Made by a program: the position numbers and the translations under genes. This document shows positions 43,835-51,216 of a DNA stretch of 64,000 nucleotides, one piece after another. The notes below the pieces were generated by a model that was not told where the DNA came from, did no database searches, and saw only the letters and a list, made by a program, of their open reading frames with translations. The stretch comes from Croceibacterium salegens (lineage in GTDB: Bacteria; Pseudomonadota; Alphaproteobacteria; Sphingomonadales; Sphingomonadaceae): the NCBI RefSeq assembly GCF_009827435.1, contig NZ_WTYM01000032.1, positions 1 through 64,000 on the forward strand, in the 5' to 3' direction. Numbering within the stretch: position 1 is the first letter of the stretch; the number at the start of each line of letters is the position of its first letter.

Positions 43835-45169
43835 TCAGTCTTCTGCGGACTTTCTGCGTTTTCGCCGACCGAAGGCCACTGCGGCACCAGCGCCGAACAG
43901 GAACAACATTGGCGGGGCAGGGACTTCAGTACCCGATGATGACCCGTGCGAAGAGCTGCTGCTCCCCGAAGAGCCACTCGAACTGGAAGAAGAAGAAGAA
44001 GAAGAAGAAGACGAGCTGCTCGAACTCGAGGTACTTGAGGTAATGTTGCCCGAAGTCGAACTGGAGCCTGAGGTCGACGTGCTTGTCGAGACGTTGCCCG
44101 AAGTCGAACTTGAGGTTGAACTGGATGAGGAGACGTTTCCCGAACTCGAGCTCGAGAGGTTTCCCGAGGAACTTGAAGTCGAGCTTACGTTACCCGATGA
44201 AGACGTCGTCGTGCTGGTTAGGCCGCCTGTCGAAGTCGAACTGGAAGTCGATGAACCGCCGGTCGAACTGGAGGTAGACGAACCACCGGTCGAACTCGAG
44301 GTCGAGGAACCTCCGGTCGAGGTCGAAGAGCCGCCGGTCGACGTGGAGCTGCCGCCAGTCGATGTCGAGCTCCCACCCGTGGAAGTCGAAGATCCTCCTG
44401 TCGATGTTGTCGACGTGAAACCACCGGTCGAAGTCGAGCCGCCAAAGCTCGAATTATTGATGTTGATGTTGATGTTAACGCCGCTTGTCGAGCCCGAGCT
44501 GCCCGAAGTCGAGGTCGAAGTCGAACCACCAGATGTGGATATTGAACCGCTGGAGGACGAAGTCGAACCGCCGGATGTCGATGTCGAGCCGCCCGAGGAC
44601 GAGTTCGATCCGCCGGAGGACGAAGTCGAACCGGATGTGCTTTGGCTTTGTCCCCCGCTGGTCGTTGTGGTGGTCGAGAGGCTCACGTTACTTCTGCCGT
44701 TAGAGCCGCCGAAGAAGCCCCCGAAGAAACCACCGCCGAAGCCGCCGAAGCCGCCCGAACCGCCGATTACCACCGGGGTACCGCCGCCACTGCTGCCGAC
44801 CATGCCGCCCTGTGGCGGCAGCGGCACGCTGACCGGGACCATCGCCATCTGCGGCGCGGCCTGCGAGTAGCAATAGGCCTCGCTGCGCGCCGCCATTCCG
44901 TTCGGGCCGAGTTCGCCCGGCTTGACCATGGTTTCGCCCGGCACGCATTCCAGCGTGATCGTCCGGCGGATACGCTTGACCTTGCGCGGGATCGTGCGCT
45001 CGGCGGTCTTGGTGTACTTCACGGGCGCGGCGCCCTTGGCGTACTTCCCTGCGTGATATTCCGGATTGCTGGTTGCGGGTGCCTCTGCGACGTGCACCGC
45101 ACCGCCAACGGCAACCGCACCGATCGACGCCGCTGCAGACAGTTTCGCGAGGGCCATACGTACAGACAT
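43835..45169 (-). CDS. Ser/Thr/Gly-repeat protein with PEP-CTERM-like anchor
   Basis: This 444-residue protein has four regions. Residues 1-30 are a signal peptide. A Lys/Arg-rich segment follows (VKYTKTAERTIPRKVKRIRRT), with two Cys in LECVPGE and AYCYS. Then comes a Gly/Phe-rich patch (GGFGGFGGGFFGG) and about 250 residues of low-complexity Ser/Thr/Gly repeats such as STGGSSTSTGG. The C-terminus reads VPAPPMLFLFGAGAAVAFGRRKRRK: a VPAP motif, a hydrophobic helix and a basic tail, the layout of sphingomonad PEP-CTERM sorting signals. Exosortase processing and surface or matrix display are inferred; no exosortase is in the window. Its terminator is at 43781. Confidence 0.8.
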   Translation of the reverse strand: MSVRMALAKLSAAASIGAVAVGGAVHVAEAPATSNPEYHAGKYAKGAAPVKYTKTAERTIPRKVKRIRRTITLECVPGETMVKPGELGPNGMAARSEAYCYSQAAPQMAMVPVSVPLPPQGGMVGSSGGGTPVVIGGSGGFGGFGGGFFGGFFGGSNGRSNVSLSTTTTTSGGQSQSTSGSTSSSGGSNSSSGGSTSTSGGSTSSSSGSISTSGGSTSTSTSGSSGSTSGVNINININNSSFGGSTSTGGFTSTTSTGGSSTSTGGSSTSTGGSSTSTGGSSTSTGGSSTSSSTGGSSTSSSTGGSSTSSSTSTGGLTSTTTSSSGNVSSTSSSSGNLSSSSSGNVSSSSSTSSSTSGNVSTSTSTSGSSSTSGNITSSTSSSSSSSSSSSSSSSSSSGSSGSSSSSHGSSSGTEVPAPPMLFLFGAGAAVAFGRRKRRKSAED

Positions 45170-45433
45170 GGTCGTTCTCTCAAGCTTTCCCGAAATTGCC
45201 TGACCCGCCTGGATTGGAGGGCACGGCGCATTCGGTTCCGGCCAAGAACAGCCAAAAAACCTTACCCAGCAATTGCGTTAACCAAGAAAAGTACCCTTAG
45301 GAGGACTTTTTTTGGGCCCGGAACGTCGCGAGAACCCGGGTTGTCCCACAGTGGCACCGAATGGCGGGCAATCGATAAGCTAAATTAAGGATTTGCGCGG
45401 GTTTTCCGCCTTTTTGCCATTGTCACCCAAGCC

Positions 45434-46471
45434 CTATTTGGCCTCAGGAGAATCACCGAACAGGCCGCCCTGGACACCCTTCGGAGGGGTCATTTTGAGG
45501 TGTTTCCAGCCCCCTTCGTTAAGACATCTTCCGCGCGCCGTGCGGGCCACCAGGCCGAGCTGGATGAGGTAGGGTTCGACCACTTCCTCGATCGTGTCGC
45601 GCGGCTCGGCGAGGCCCGCAGCGAGCGTCTCGACGCCCACCGGACCGCCGCCGTAGATCTCGGCGATCATGGTCAGATAACGCCGGTCCATCGCATCGAG
45701 CCCAAGCCCGTCGACCTCGAGCCGGGTCAGCGCGGCATCTGCAACATCGCGCGTCACGACGCCCGATTTCGCGACATCGGAGAAATCCCTGACCCGGCGC
45801 AGCAGCCGCCCGGCGACGCGCGGCGTCCCGCGCGCGCGCCGCGCGATCTCGCGCGCGCCCGCGGCATCTATCGCCAGGCCGAGCAGCCGGGCACCACGCC
45901 TGACGACCTCCTCCAGCTCCTCGACGGTGTAGAAATTGAGCCGCACCGGGATGCCGAAGCGGTCGCGCAGCGGGGTGGTCAGCAGCCCCTGCCGGGTGGT
46001 CGCGCCGATCAGCGTGAACGGCGGCAGGTCGATTCGCACCGAGCGCGCCGACGGCCCCTCGCCGATGATCAGGTCGAGCGCACGGTCCTCCATCGCCGGG
46101 TAAAGCACCTCCTCGACCACCGGATTGAGCCGGTGGATCTCGTCGATGAACAGGACGTCGTTGGGCTCAAGGTTGGTCAGCAGCGCGGCGAGGTCGCCGG
46201 TCTTGCCGATCACCGGCCCGCTGGTGGCGCGGAAGCCGACGCCCATTTCCTTGGCCACGATCTGCGCCAGCGTGGTCTTGCCGAGGCCCGGCGGGCCGAA
46301 GAACAGCACGTGGTCCATCGCCTCGCCCCGCCCGCGCGCCGCCTCGATGAACACCCGCAGGTTCTCGCGCGCCGCCTCCTGCCCGATGAACTCGCCGAGC
46401 GACTTCGGCCGCAGCGCGGCGTCGGCATCCTCCGGCTGGCGCTGGGGGGAGAGGGTGGGGTTATCGGTCAA
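45434..46471 (-). CDS. ruvB: Holliday junction branch migration helicase subunit RuvB
   Basis: This 345-residue AAA+ ATPase drives branch migration with RuvA. It shows [11 protein letters not shown], Walker [15 protein letters not shown] near residue 60, Walker [16 protein letters not shown] near 107, [19 protein letters not shown] with the arginine finger near 158, and the winged-helix C-terminus. The start is a TTG at 46471 with GGAG 8 bp upstream, giving [12 protein letters not shown]. The gene should follow ruvA directly, but a GIY-YIG cassette (46500-46902) separates them, so co-transcription must read through it. Confidence 0.96.
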   Translation of the reverse strand: MTDNPTLSPQRQPEDADAALRPKSLGEFIGQEAARENLRVFIEAARGRGEAMDHVLFFGPPGLGKTTLAQIVAKEMGVGFRATSGPVIGKTGDLAALLTNLEPNDVLFIDEIHRLNPVVEEVLYPAMEDRALDLIIGEGPSARSVRIDLPPFTLIGATTRQGLLTTPLRDRFGIPVRLNFYTVEELEEVVRRGARLLGLAIDAAGAREIARRARGTPRVAGRLLRRVRDFSDVAKSGVVTRDVADAALTRLEVDGLGLDAMDRRYLTMIAEIYGGGPVGVETLAAGLAEPRDTIEEVVEPYLIQLGLVARTARGRCLNEGGWKHLKMTPPKGVQGGLFGDSPEAK

Positions 46472-46499
46472 CCAAACAGCTCCAAACCCGACACTTTTT

Positions 46500-46902
46500 C
46501 GTCACCCTGAACTTGTTTCAGGGTCCATCCCCCGGCATGCTCAGACTCATGCGTCAAGAGCGGCAACCATGCGTCTACTTGCTCACCAACGGGCTTTACG
46601 GTGCGATCTACATCGGCGTCACGTCGGACCTTCTCGGTCGGCTCGTGCAGCATCGCGAGGGGCTGATCTCGGGTTTCACCAGCCGCTTCAAGATTCATCG
46701 GCTCGTTCATTTCGAGATATTCGACACGATGGAATCCGCCATCGCGCGCGAGAAGCAGTTCAAGAACTGGCGGCGGCAGTGGAAGATCAACCCGATCAAT
46801 TCCGGGAACCCGCAGTGGGTTGATCTGGCGGTGGGGTTCGGACTGCCACCGCTGGCGCGGAGCGGACGGACGAATGGATCCTGAAACGAGTTCAGGATGA
46901 CG
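46500..46902. mobile_element. Compact hairpin-ended element carrying a GIY-YIG nuclease gene
   Basis: The ends are inverted repeats of 29 bp that match at 26 positions: left CGTCACCCTGAACTTG...GGGTCCAT and right ATGGATCCTGAAACG...GGATGACG. Each end is itself a hairpin (CCCTGAA...TTCAGGG on the left, TCCTGAA...TTCAGGA on the right). The interior is essentially one small GIY-YIG gene, whose stop codon lies in the right arm. It occupies the ruvA-ruvB gap, 20 bp from the ruvA stop and 28 bp from the ruvB start, opposite to operon direction. No clear target-site duplication is seen. Mobility is inferred. Confidence 0.65.
46549..46884 (+). CDS. Small GIY-YIG nuclease domain protein
   Basis: This 111-residue protein is a single GIY-YIG fold, as in the UvrC N-terminal domain and small UPF0213-type proteins. 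VYLLTNG and AIYIGVTSD give the paired motif strands. LLGRLVQHREG has the conserved Arg, and AIAREKQFKNWRRQWK the Glu of the metal site. All catalytic positions look intact. I start at MRQERQPC, the usual N-terminus; an ATG at 46537 would add four residues. The last residues and the stop are encoded by the right terminal hairpin of the enclosing element. It may nick hairpin DNA of such elements; this is a hypothesis. Confidence 0.85.
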   Translation: MRQERQPCVYLLTNGLYGAIYIGVTSDLLGRLVQHREGLISGFTSRFKIHRLVHFEIFDTMESAIAREKQFKNWRRQWKINPINSGNPQWVDLAVGFGLPPLARSGRTNGS

Positions 46903-46922
46903 GAGTGTAGAGGCGGTGGCCA

Positions 46923-47528
46923 TCACCCAGCCGCCCTCTTTAGCGCCACGCGGACCAGCTCGTTCAGCCCCGCGCCCTCGCCCAGTTCGCCTTGCGCGTG
47001 AGCGACGGCGCTCGCCGCCACTGCAGGCTTGAAGCCGAGGTTCTGGAGGGCCGACATCGCATCCGCCGCAACCGTGCCGCCCTTCGGCGTGACCACGCTG
47101 GCCCCTGCCAGCCCGCTGCCGGGCAGCGCGCCGGCCTTGTCCTTGAGTTCGTTGACGATGCGCCCGGCCAGTTTCGGCCCCACGCCCTGCGCCCTTGCCA
47201 CGGTCGCGGCGTCAGTCGCGGCGCAGGCGTCGCGCAGTTCGCCGGGCGAAAGCGCCGAGAGGATCGCCAAAGCAACCTTCGAGCCCACCCCCTGCACTTG
47301 CGTCAGCAGGCGAAACCAGTCGCGCTCCCCGGCCTCGGCGAAGCCGAGCAGGCGCATGTCGTTCTCGGAAACCTGCAGGTCGGTGAAGACCGTGCAGCCC
47401 TCGCCTACCTCGCCCAGTGCGGCGAGCGTCTTCGACGAGCAGTGGACGAGGTAACCGACGCCGGCGACGTCGATCACCGCCCAGTCGCTCCCCGTCTCGT
47501 CGAGCACCCCCCGGAGTTTCGCAATCAT
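46923..47528 (-). CDS. ruvA: Holliday junction branch migration complex subunit RuvA
   Basis: This 201-residue protein binds Holliday junctions and loads RuvB. It begins [11 protein letters not shown] with GVGYLVHCS in the OB-fold (domain I), has helix-hairpin-helix segments [13 protein letters not shown] and [19 protein letters not shown] (domain II), and a C-terminal three-helix domain with [13 protein letters not shown] that contacts RuvB. CAGGAAC precedes the ATG. The next operon gene, ruvB, is separated by the GIY-YIG cassette. ruvC, often upstream, is absent. Confidence 0.95.
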   Translation of the reverse strand: MIAKLRGVLDETGSDWAVIDVAGVGYLVHCSSKTLAALGEVGEGCTVFTDLQVSENDMRLLGFAEAGERDWFRLLTQVQGVGSKVALAILSALSPGELRDACAATDAATVARAQGVGPKLAGRIVNELKDKAGALPGSGLAGASVVTPKGGTVAADAMSALQNLGFKPAVAASAVAHAQGELGEGAGLNELVRVALKRAAG

Positions 47529-47936
47529 GCTTTGTTCCTGCCCGTTCGGCGCAGGTTTGGGAAGTGGCGGCGCGCCCGCTGTCCCCCAAAGTTCGGGCAA
47601 AGTTCAGTGCGAAACTTCGCTGAGATTTGCCGTCCAGCCGGTGCGCCAAGGTCACGCCGGGTTGACACATCTGACAGTGTCCTGGGGCAAAACTCCGCAC
47701 CGCCCTTGAAGCCATGTCGCGTGGGGTCGGATCGATGCGGCAGGCCGGTCATGCAGCGGTGCTGGCACAGGTTGGGGCCTGTAGGACAGCGAAACTTCGT
47801 CATTGCGAGGAGCGAAGTGACCATGCAATCCAGGGCGTTGTAGCGTGCCGCCCTGGATTGCCGCGGCGACTGCGTCGCCTCGCAATGACGAAGGGGAAGT
47901 GGACAGCGCGCTCGGTTTCGGCAAAAGCGTGCGCCC
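47529..47936. other. 408-bp divergent intergenic region between ruvA and aroC
   Basis: This region must hold the ruvA and aroC promoters. About a quarter is a paired-hairpin repeat (47798-47890). The remainder has no open frame with family similarity; in particular no ruvC fragment is recognisable. I could not pick promoter hexamers with confidence, and the sequence before the aroC ATG is a weak ribosome site. Confidence 0.5.
47798..47890. repeat. Paired-hairpin repeat with CGTCA ends, copy C
   Basis: The left end CGTCATTGCGAG...GCAATCCAG and the right end CTGGATTGC...CTCGCAATGACG are inverted copies. It belongs to the same sequence family as copy B at 30134-30220 and lies 0.9 kb from the GIY-YIG cassette, in the ruvA/aroC intergenic region. 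Confidence 0.8.
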
Positions 47937-49007
47937 ATGAGCTGGAACACCTTTGGACGGGTATTGCGCTTTACGACCTGGGGCGAAAGCCACGGGCCGG
48001 CGCTGGGCGCGGTCGTGGACGGCTGCCCTCCGGGCCTGACGCTGAGCGAAGAGGCAATCCAGCCCTTCCTCGACGCGCGCCGTCCGGGGACGAGCAAGTT
48101 CACCACCCAGCGCAAGGAGCCGGACCAGGTCCGCATTCTCTCGGGCACGTTCGAGGGCAGGACCACCGGCACGCCGATTTCGCTGATGATCGAGAACGTC
48201 GACCAGCGCTCGAAGGACTATTCGGACGTCGCCAAGGCCTATCGCCCGGGCCACGCAGACTACGCCTACGACGCCAAGTACGGCTTCCGCGACTATCGCG
48301 GCGGCGGGCGCAGTTCGGCGCGCGAAACGGCGGCGCGGGTCGCTGCAGGCGCCGTGGCGCGGCTGGTGGTCCCCGAAGTGACGCTGCTGGCCTACGTCTC
48401 CGAAATCGGCGGGGATGCGATCGATCATGCGAATTTCGAGGCGGCCGAAATCGGCAACAACCCGTTCTTCTGCCCCGATGCGGCGGCTGCCAAGCGCTGG
48501 GAAACGCTGGTCGACGACGCGCGGCTGGCCGGGTCCTCGCTCGGCGCGGTGGTCGAGTGCGTAGCGACCGGCGTTCCCGCCGGCTGGGGCGCGCCGATCT
48601 ACGCCAAGCTCGACGCCGACCTCGCCGCCGCGATGATGGGCATCAACGCGGCCAAGGGCGTCGAGATCGGCGAGGGCATGGCCGCGGCCCGACTGCGCGG
48701 CGAGCAGAACGCCGACCCGATGCGGCCCGGTTCAGACGGACCGGAGTTCCTCGCCAACCACGCGGGCGGCATCGCCGGGGGCATCAGCACCGGCCAGCCG
48801 GTCGTGTGCAGGGTGGCGTTCAAGCCGACCAGCTCGATCCTGATCGCGCAGGAAACGGTGACGCGCGAAGGCGAGGCGACCGAACTCGCCACCAAGGGCC
48901 GCCACGACCCATGTGTCGGCATCCGCGGCACGCCCGTGGTCGAGGCGATGATGGCGCTGGTGCTGGCCGACCACAAGATGCTGCACCGGGCGCAAGTGGG
49001 TCGCTAG
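47937..49007 (+). CDS. aroC: Chorismate synthase
   Basis: This 356-residue FMN-dependent enzyme converts 5-enolpyruvylshikimate 3-phosphate to chorismate, the last common step to aromatic amino acids. The three family signatures are visible: [22 protein letters not shown] near residue 12, the [12 protein letters not shown] block near 124 and the late [19 protein letters not shown] near 322. The ATG is the one opening [16 protein letters not shown]; its ribosome site is weak. It overlaps the convergent DUF1801 gene by 4 bp. Confidence 0.97.
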   Translation: MSWNTFGRVLRFTTWGESHGPALGAVVDGCPPGLTLSEEAIQPFLDARRPGTSKFTTQRKEPDQVRILSGTFEGRTTGTPISLMIENVDQRSKDYSDVAKAYRPGHADYAYDAKYGFRDYRGGGRSSARETAARVAAGAVARLVVPEVTLLAYVSEIGGDAIDHANFEAAEIGNNPFFCPDAAAAKRWETLVDDARLAGSSLGAVVECVATGVPAGWGAPIYAKLDADLAAAMMGINAAKGVEIGEGMAAARLRGEQNADPMRPGSDGPEFLANHAGGIAGGISTGQPVVCRVAFKPTSSILIAQETVTREGEATELATKGRHDPCVGIRGTPVVEAMMALVLADHKMLHRAQVGR

Positions 49008-49438
49008 TCTGCATTCTCCCGGTCGGCCATGCCGAAGCGCAGCAGTTCTTCCAGTACGCCCATGTCGAGATCGGCAAGCGCCCGGAACTTTACGCAGTAC
49101 CCGGTCACCGCCGCCTTTCCGAGCCGACCGCCGAACGCTTCTGCCAGGTACTTCCGGTCGTCGAGACCCATGACGTAAATCGACAGGCCCGAGGTATTGG
49201 CGCTCGTGCCAACCCGGTAGAACGGTTTGCTGGTGCCGTTGGCGTAGCGGATTTCCAGTCTCCCGTAGCCGATGTTCGGGTTGGACACGACCTTGCCACT
49301 CTCGTCCTTGCCGTCGAGTAACCACAGGCTGCAGCCCGGCGCGATGGCCTGGATCGTGGCATGAAGCCGACGCAGGTCGTCCTGCTTGGCTGCGGGGAGG
49401 CTGGCGACGTAGTCTTCGATTTCCTGCTCCACGGTCAT
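49004..49438 (-). CDS. DUF1801 (YdhG-like) protein
   Basis: This 144-residue protein begins [14 protein letters not shown] and contains [14 protein letters not shown], then [14 protein letters not shown] and [32 protein letters not shown], the compact fold of DUF1801 and YdhG-like proteins of unknown function. It follows the enoyl-CoA hydratase-like gene by a single base on the same strand, so they form an operon. Its stop lies in the last codon region of aroC. No catalytic role is established for this family to my knowledge. Confidence 0.8.
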   Translation of the reverse strand: MTVEQEIEDYVASLPAAKQDDLRRLHATIQAIAPGCSLWLLDGKDESGKVVSNPNIGYGRLEIRYANGTSKPFYRVGTSANTSGLSIYVMGLDDRKYLAEAFGGRLGKAAVTGYCVKFRALADLDMGVLEELLRFGMADRENAD

Positions 49439-49439
49439 C

Positions 49440-50204
49440 TCAGCACCTCGAAAAGTCGGGTGGGCGGCGTTCCATGAAGGCGGTGAAGGCCTCGCGCGCT
49501 TCGGCGCTCTGCAGACGGTCGCGGAAGACCGCGCTTTCGGCCCGCGTCTGCGCAACAAGCGCTTCGGCGTCGCGCATCAGGCGCTTGGTTGCCACGAGCG
49601 CGCCGAGCGGCTTGGCGGCCAGACGAGTTGCCGCCTCGCGCGCGGCGGGGAGCACCTCGTCCTGCGACAGGACCGCGTTGGCGAGGCCCAGTTCGAGCAT
49701 CTCGGAGGCATCCAGCGCCTCGCCCAGGGCGAACATCGCGAAGGCGCGGACGTGGCCGATGTGCGCCGGCAGCAGCAGGCTCGACGCCGCTTCGGGCACC
49801 AGCGCGAGGTCGACGAACGGTGTGGTGAAGCGCGCGCCCTCGGCGACGTAAACGAGGTCGCAGTGCAGCAGCATCGTAGTGCCGAGGCCAACCGCGAGGC
49901 CGGGCACCGCAGCGACGATCGGCTTGTCGGCACGGGCCAGCGCCTCGACGAAGGGCAGCGCTTCAACCACATCGCTCTTGCCTGTCGCCACGGCAGCGAA
50001 ATCGGCGAGGTCGTTGCCCGCGGTGAAGGCGTCGCCCTCCCCGCTTAACAGCACGACACGGACCGCCGGATCGCCTTGCGCCGACTCGAGCGCCTCGCGC
50101 GCGGCACGGTACATCGCGTTCGAGAGCGCGTTCTTCTTGTCGGGCCGCGCGAAGGTGATCTCGCGCACCCCGCCGCTGTCCTCGATCCTGATGTGTTCGC
50201 TCAT
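49440..50204 (-). CDS. Enoyl-CoA hydratase/isomerase family protein
   Basis: This 254-residue crotonase-fold protein begins MSEHIRIEDSGGVREITFARPDKKNALSNAM. It has GEGDAFTAGNDLADF, the first oxyanion-hole loop, near residue 63, and PGLAVGLGTTMLLHCDLVYVAEGARF near 112. The catalytic glutamates of true enoyl-CoA hydratases are not clearly present; VPEAASSLLLPAHIG is at the second position. An isomerase or another acyl-CoA role is therefore possible. It is divergent from ahpC across a 210-bp region with TCGCAA boxes. Confidence 0.85.
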   Translation of the reverse strand: MSEHIRIEDSGGVREITFARPDKKNALSNAMYRAAREALESAQGDPAVRVVLLSGEGDAFTAGNDLADFAAVATGKSDVVEALPFVEALARADKPIVAAVPGLAVGLGTTMLLHCDLVYVAEGARFTTPFVDLALVPEAASSLLLPAHIGHVRAFAMFALGEALDASEMLELGLANAVLSQDEVLPAAREAATRLAAKPLGALVATKRLMRDAEALVAQTRAESAVFRDRLQSAEAREAFTAFMERRPPDFSRC

Positions 50205-50252
50205 CGGCCTCTCCGATTCCGGCCCGGCTTCCATGCCACGAAGCGCGCTCGA

Positions 50253-50331
50253 TTGCGACAATCGCAACACCTGTTGCGCTTTTCGAAAGTGTCACGCGAC
50301 TGATTGAAAATTTCGATATTCGCAATCGCAA
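50253..50331. promoter_or_regulatory. Candidate operator cluster upstream of ahpC: TTGCGA/TCGCAA boxes
   Basis: The divergent region holds a perfect inverted pair TTGCGA-CAA-TCGCAA (50253-50267) and a tandem pair TCGCAA-TCGCAA (50320-50331). The second overlaps an imperfect dyad, ATTGAAAATTTCGATATTCGCAAT (50303-50326) if written in two halves: ATTGAAAATTTC then GATATTCGCAAT. It lies 85-160 bp before the ahpC ATG. OxyR is the expected regulator of this gene set, but the boxes do not clearly match its consensus. Function is inferred. Confidence 0.4.
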
Positions 50332-50414
50332 CAAAGCACTTTGCTGCGCTGCAACACTCTCTATCTGCTGGCCGCGAGTTTTACACCCGAACCATCAACC
50401 GGACAGGAGAATTT

Positions 50415-50981
50415 ATGGGTATTATCGGCAGCACCATCAAGCTGTTCAAGGCGACCGCGTTCCAGGCGGGCAAGGACTTCTTCGAGGTCACCAATGAGGA
50501 CATCGCCGGCAAGTGGGCGGTGTTCTTCTTCTACCCGGCCGACTTCACCTTTGTGTGCCCGACCGAACTGGAGGACCTGGGCGAGAAGTACGCCATGCTC
50601 CAGTCGATGGGCGTCGAGGTCTATGCCGTGTCGACCGACACGCACTTCAGCCACAAGGCCTGGCACGACACCTCCGAGAAGATCGGCAAGTTGCAGTACG
50701 CCTTCCTCGGCGACCAGATGCACACGCTGTCGAACAACTTCGGCGTGTTGCGTGACGGCGTCGGTCTGGCGGACCGCGCGACCTTTGTGGTCGATCCCGA
50801 CGGCGTGATCCAGATCATGGAAATCACCTGCGAGGGCGTGGGCCGCAACGCCAACGAGCTGACCCGCAAGATCAAGGCCGCACAGTACGTCCGCGCCCAC
50901 CCGGGCGAAGTCTGCCCTGCGGCGTGGGAAGAAGGCGCCGAGACGCTGGCCCCCTCACTCGACCTCGTCGGCAAGATCTAG
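50415..50981 (+). CDS. ahpC: Alkyl hydroperoxide reductase subunit C (peroxiredoxin)
   Basis: This 188-residue typical 2-Cys peroxiredoxin reduces hydrogen peroxide and alkyl hydroperoxides. The peroxidatic Cys is in [18 protein letters not shown] near residue 47 and the resolving Cys in [13 protein letters not shown] near 168. It starts [16 protein letters not shown] with ACAGGAGA upstream; codons before that (to 50304) are not family-like. The reductase ahpF follows 235 bp downstream, separated by a repeat. Regulation by the boxes in the divergent region is possible. Confidence 0.95.
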   Translation: MGIIGSTIKLFKATAFQAGKDFFEVTNEDIAGKWAVFFFYPADFTFVCPTELEDLGEKYAMLQSMGVEVYAVSTDTHFSHKAWHDTSEKIGKLQYAFLGDQMHTLSNNFGVLRDGVGLADRATFVVDPDGVIQIMEITCEGVGRNANELTRKIKAAQYVRAHPGEVCPAAWEEGAETLAPSLDLVGKI

Positions 50982-51070
50982 GCCGGATACGGCCGCTTCT
51001 CCCAAGCGGCGGCCGCGAGACCCGGGGCGGCACCCTCTCCCCCCCAAAGCCGCTCCGGGCCTCCAACCAA

Positions 51071-51206
51071 AGTTCCTCCCCGTGCCGGGGAGGTGGCAGA
51101 CGCCGAAGGCGACTGACGGAGGGGACTCTCCGCAAGCGCCGGCGCTGGTGGAGAATCCCCTCCACCAACCTTCGAACGGCCCCCTCCCCGTGCCGGGGAG
51201 GAATTT
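51071..51206. repeat. Paired-hairpin intergenic repeat, CCTCCC family, copy 2
   Basis: The left end TTCCTCCCCGTGCCGGGGAGG and the right end CCCCTCCCCGTGCCGGGGAGG are near-identical hairpins that also form part of a longer terminal inverted repeat (CGGAGGGGA...TCCCCTCCACC). Same family as 19366-19506. It sits between ahpC and ahpF; GGAGAAG immediately after it is the ahpF ribosome site. Confidence 0.75.
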
Positions 51207-51216
51207 GGAGAAGACC

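Noticed and set aside
44222-44445. Short tandem DNA repeats resembling a CRISPR array
   Set aside because: The period is about 24-27 bp with no unique spacers; the repeats encode STGG-type units inside a gene.
43794-44870. A plus-strand 358-codon Glu/Val/Pro-rich frame opposite the PEP-CTERM gene, which looks like an acidic repeat protein
   Set aside because: It is the complement of Ser/Thr/Gly codon repeats. The minus-strand frame has a signal peptide, a sorting tail and a terminator, which the plus frame lacks.
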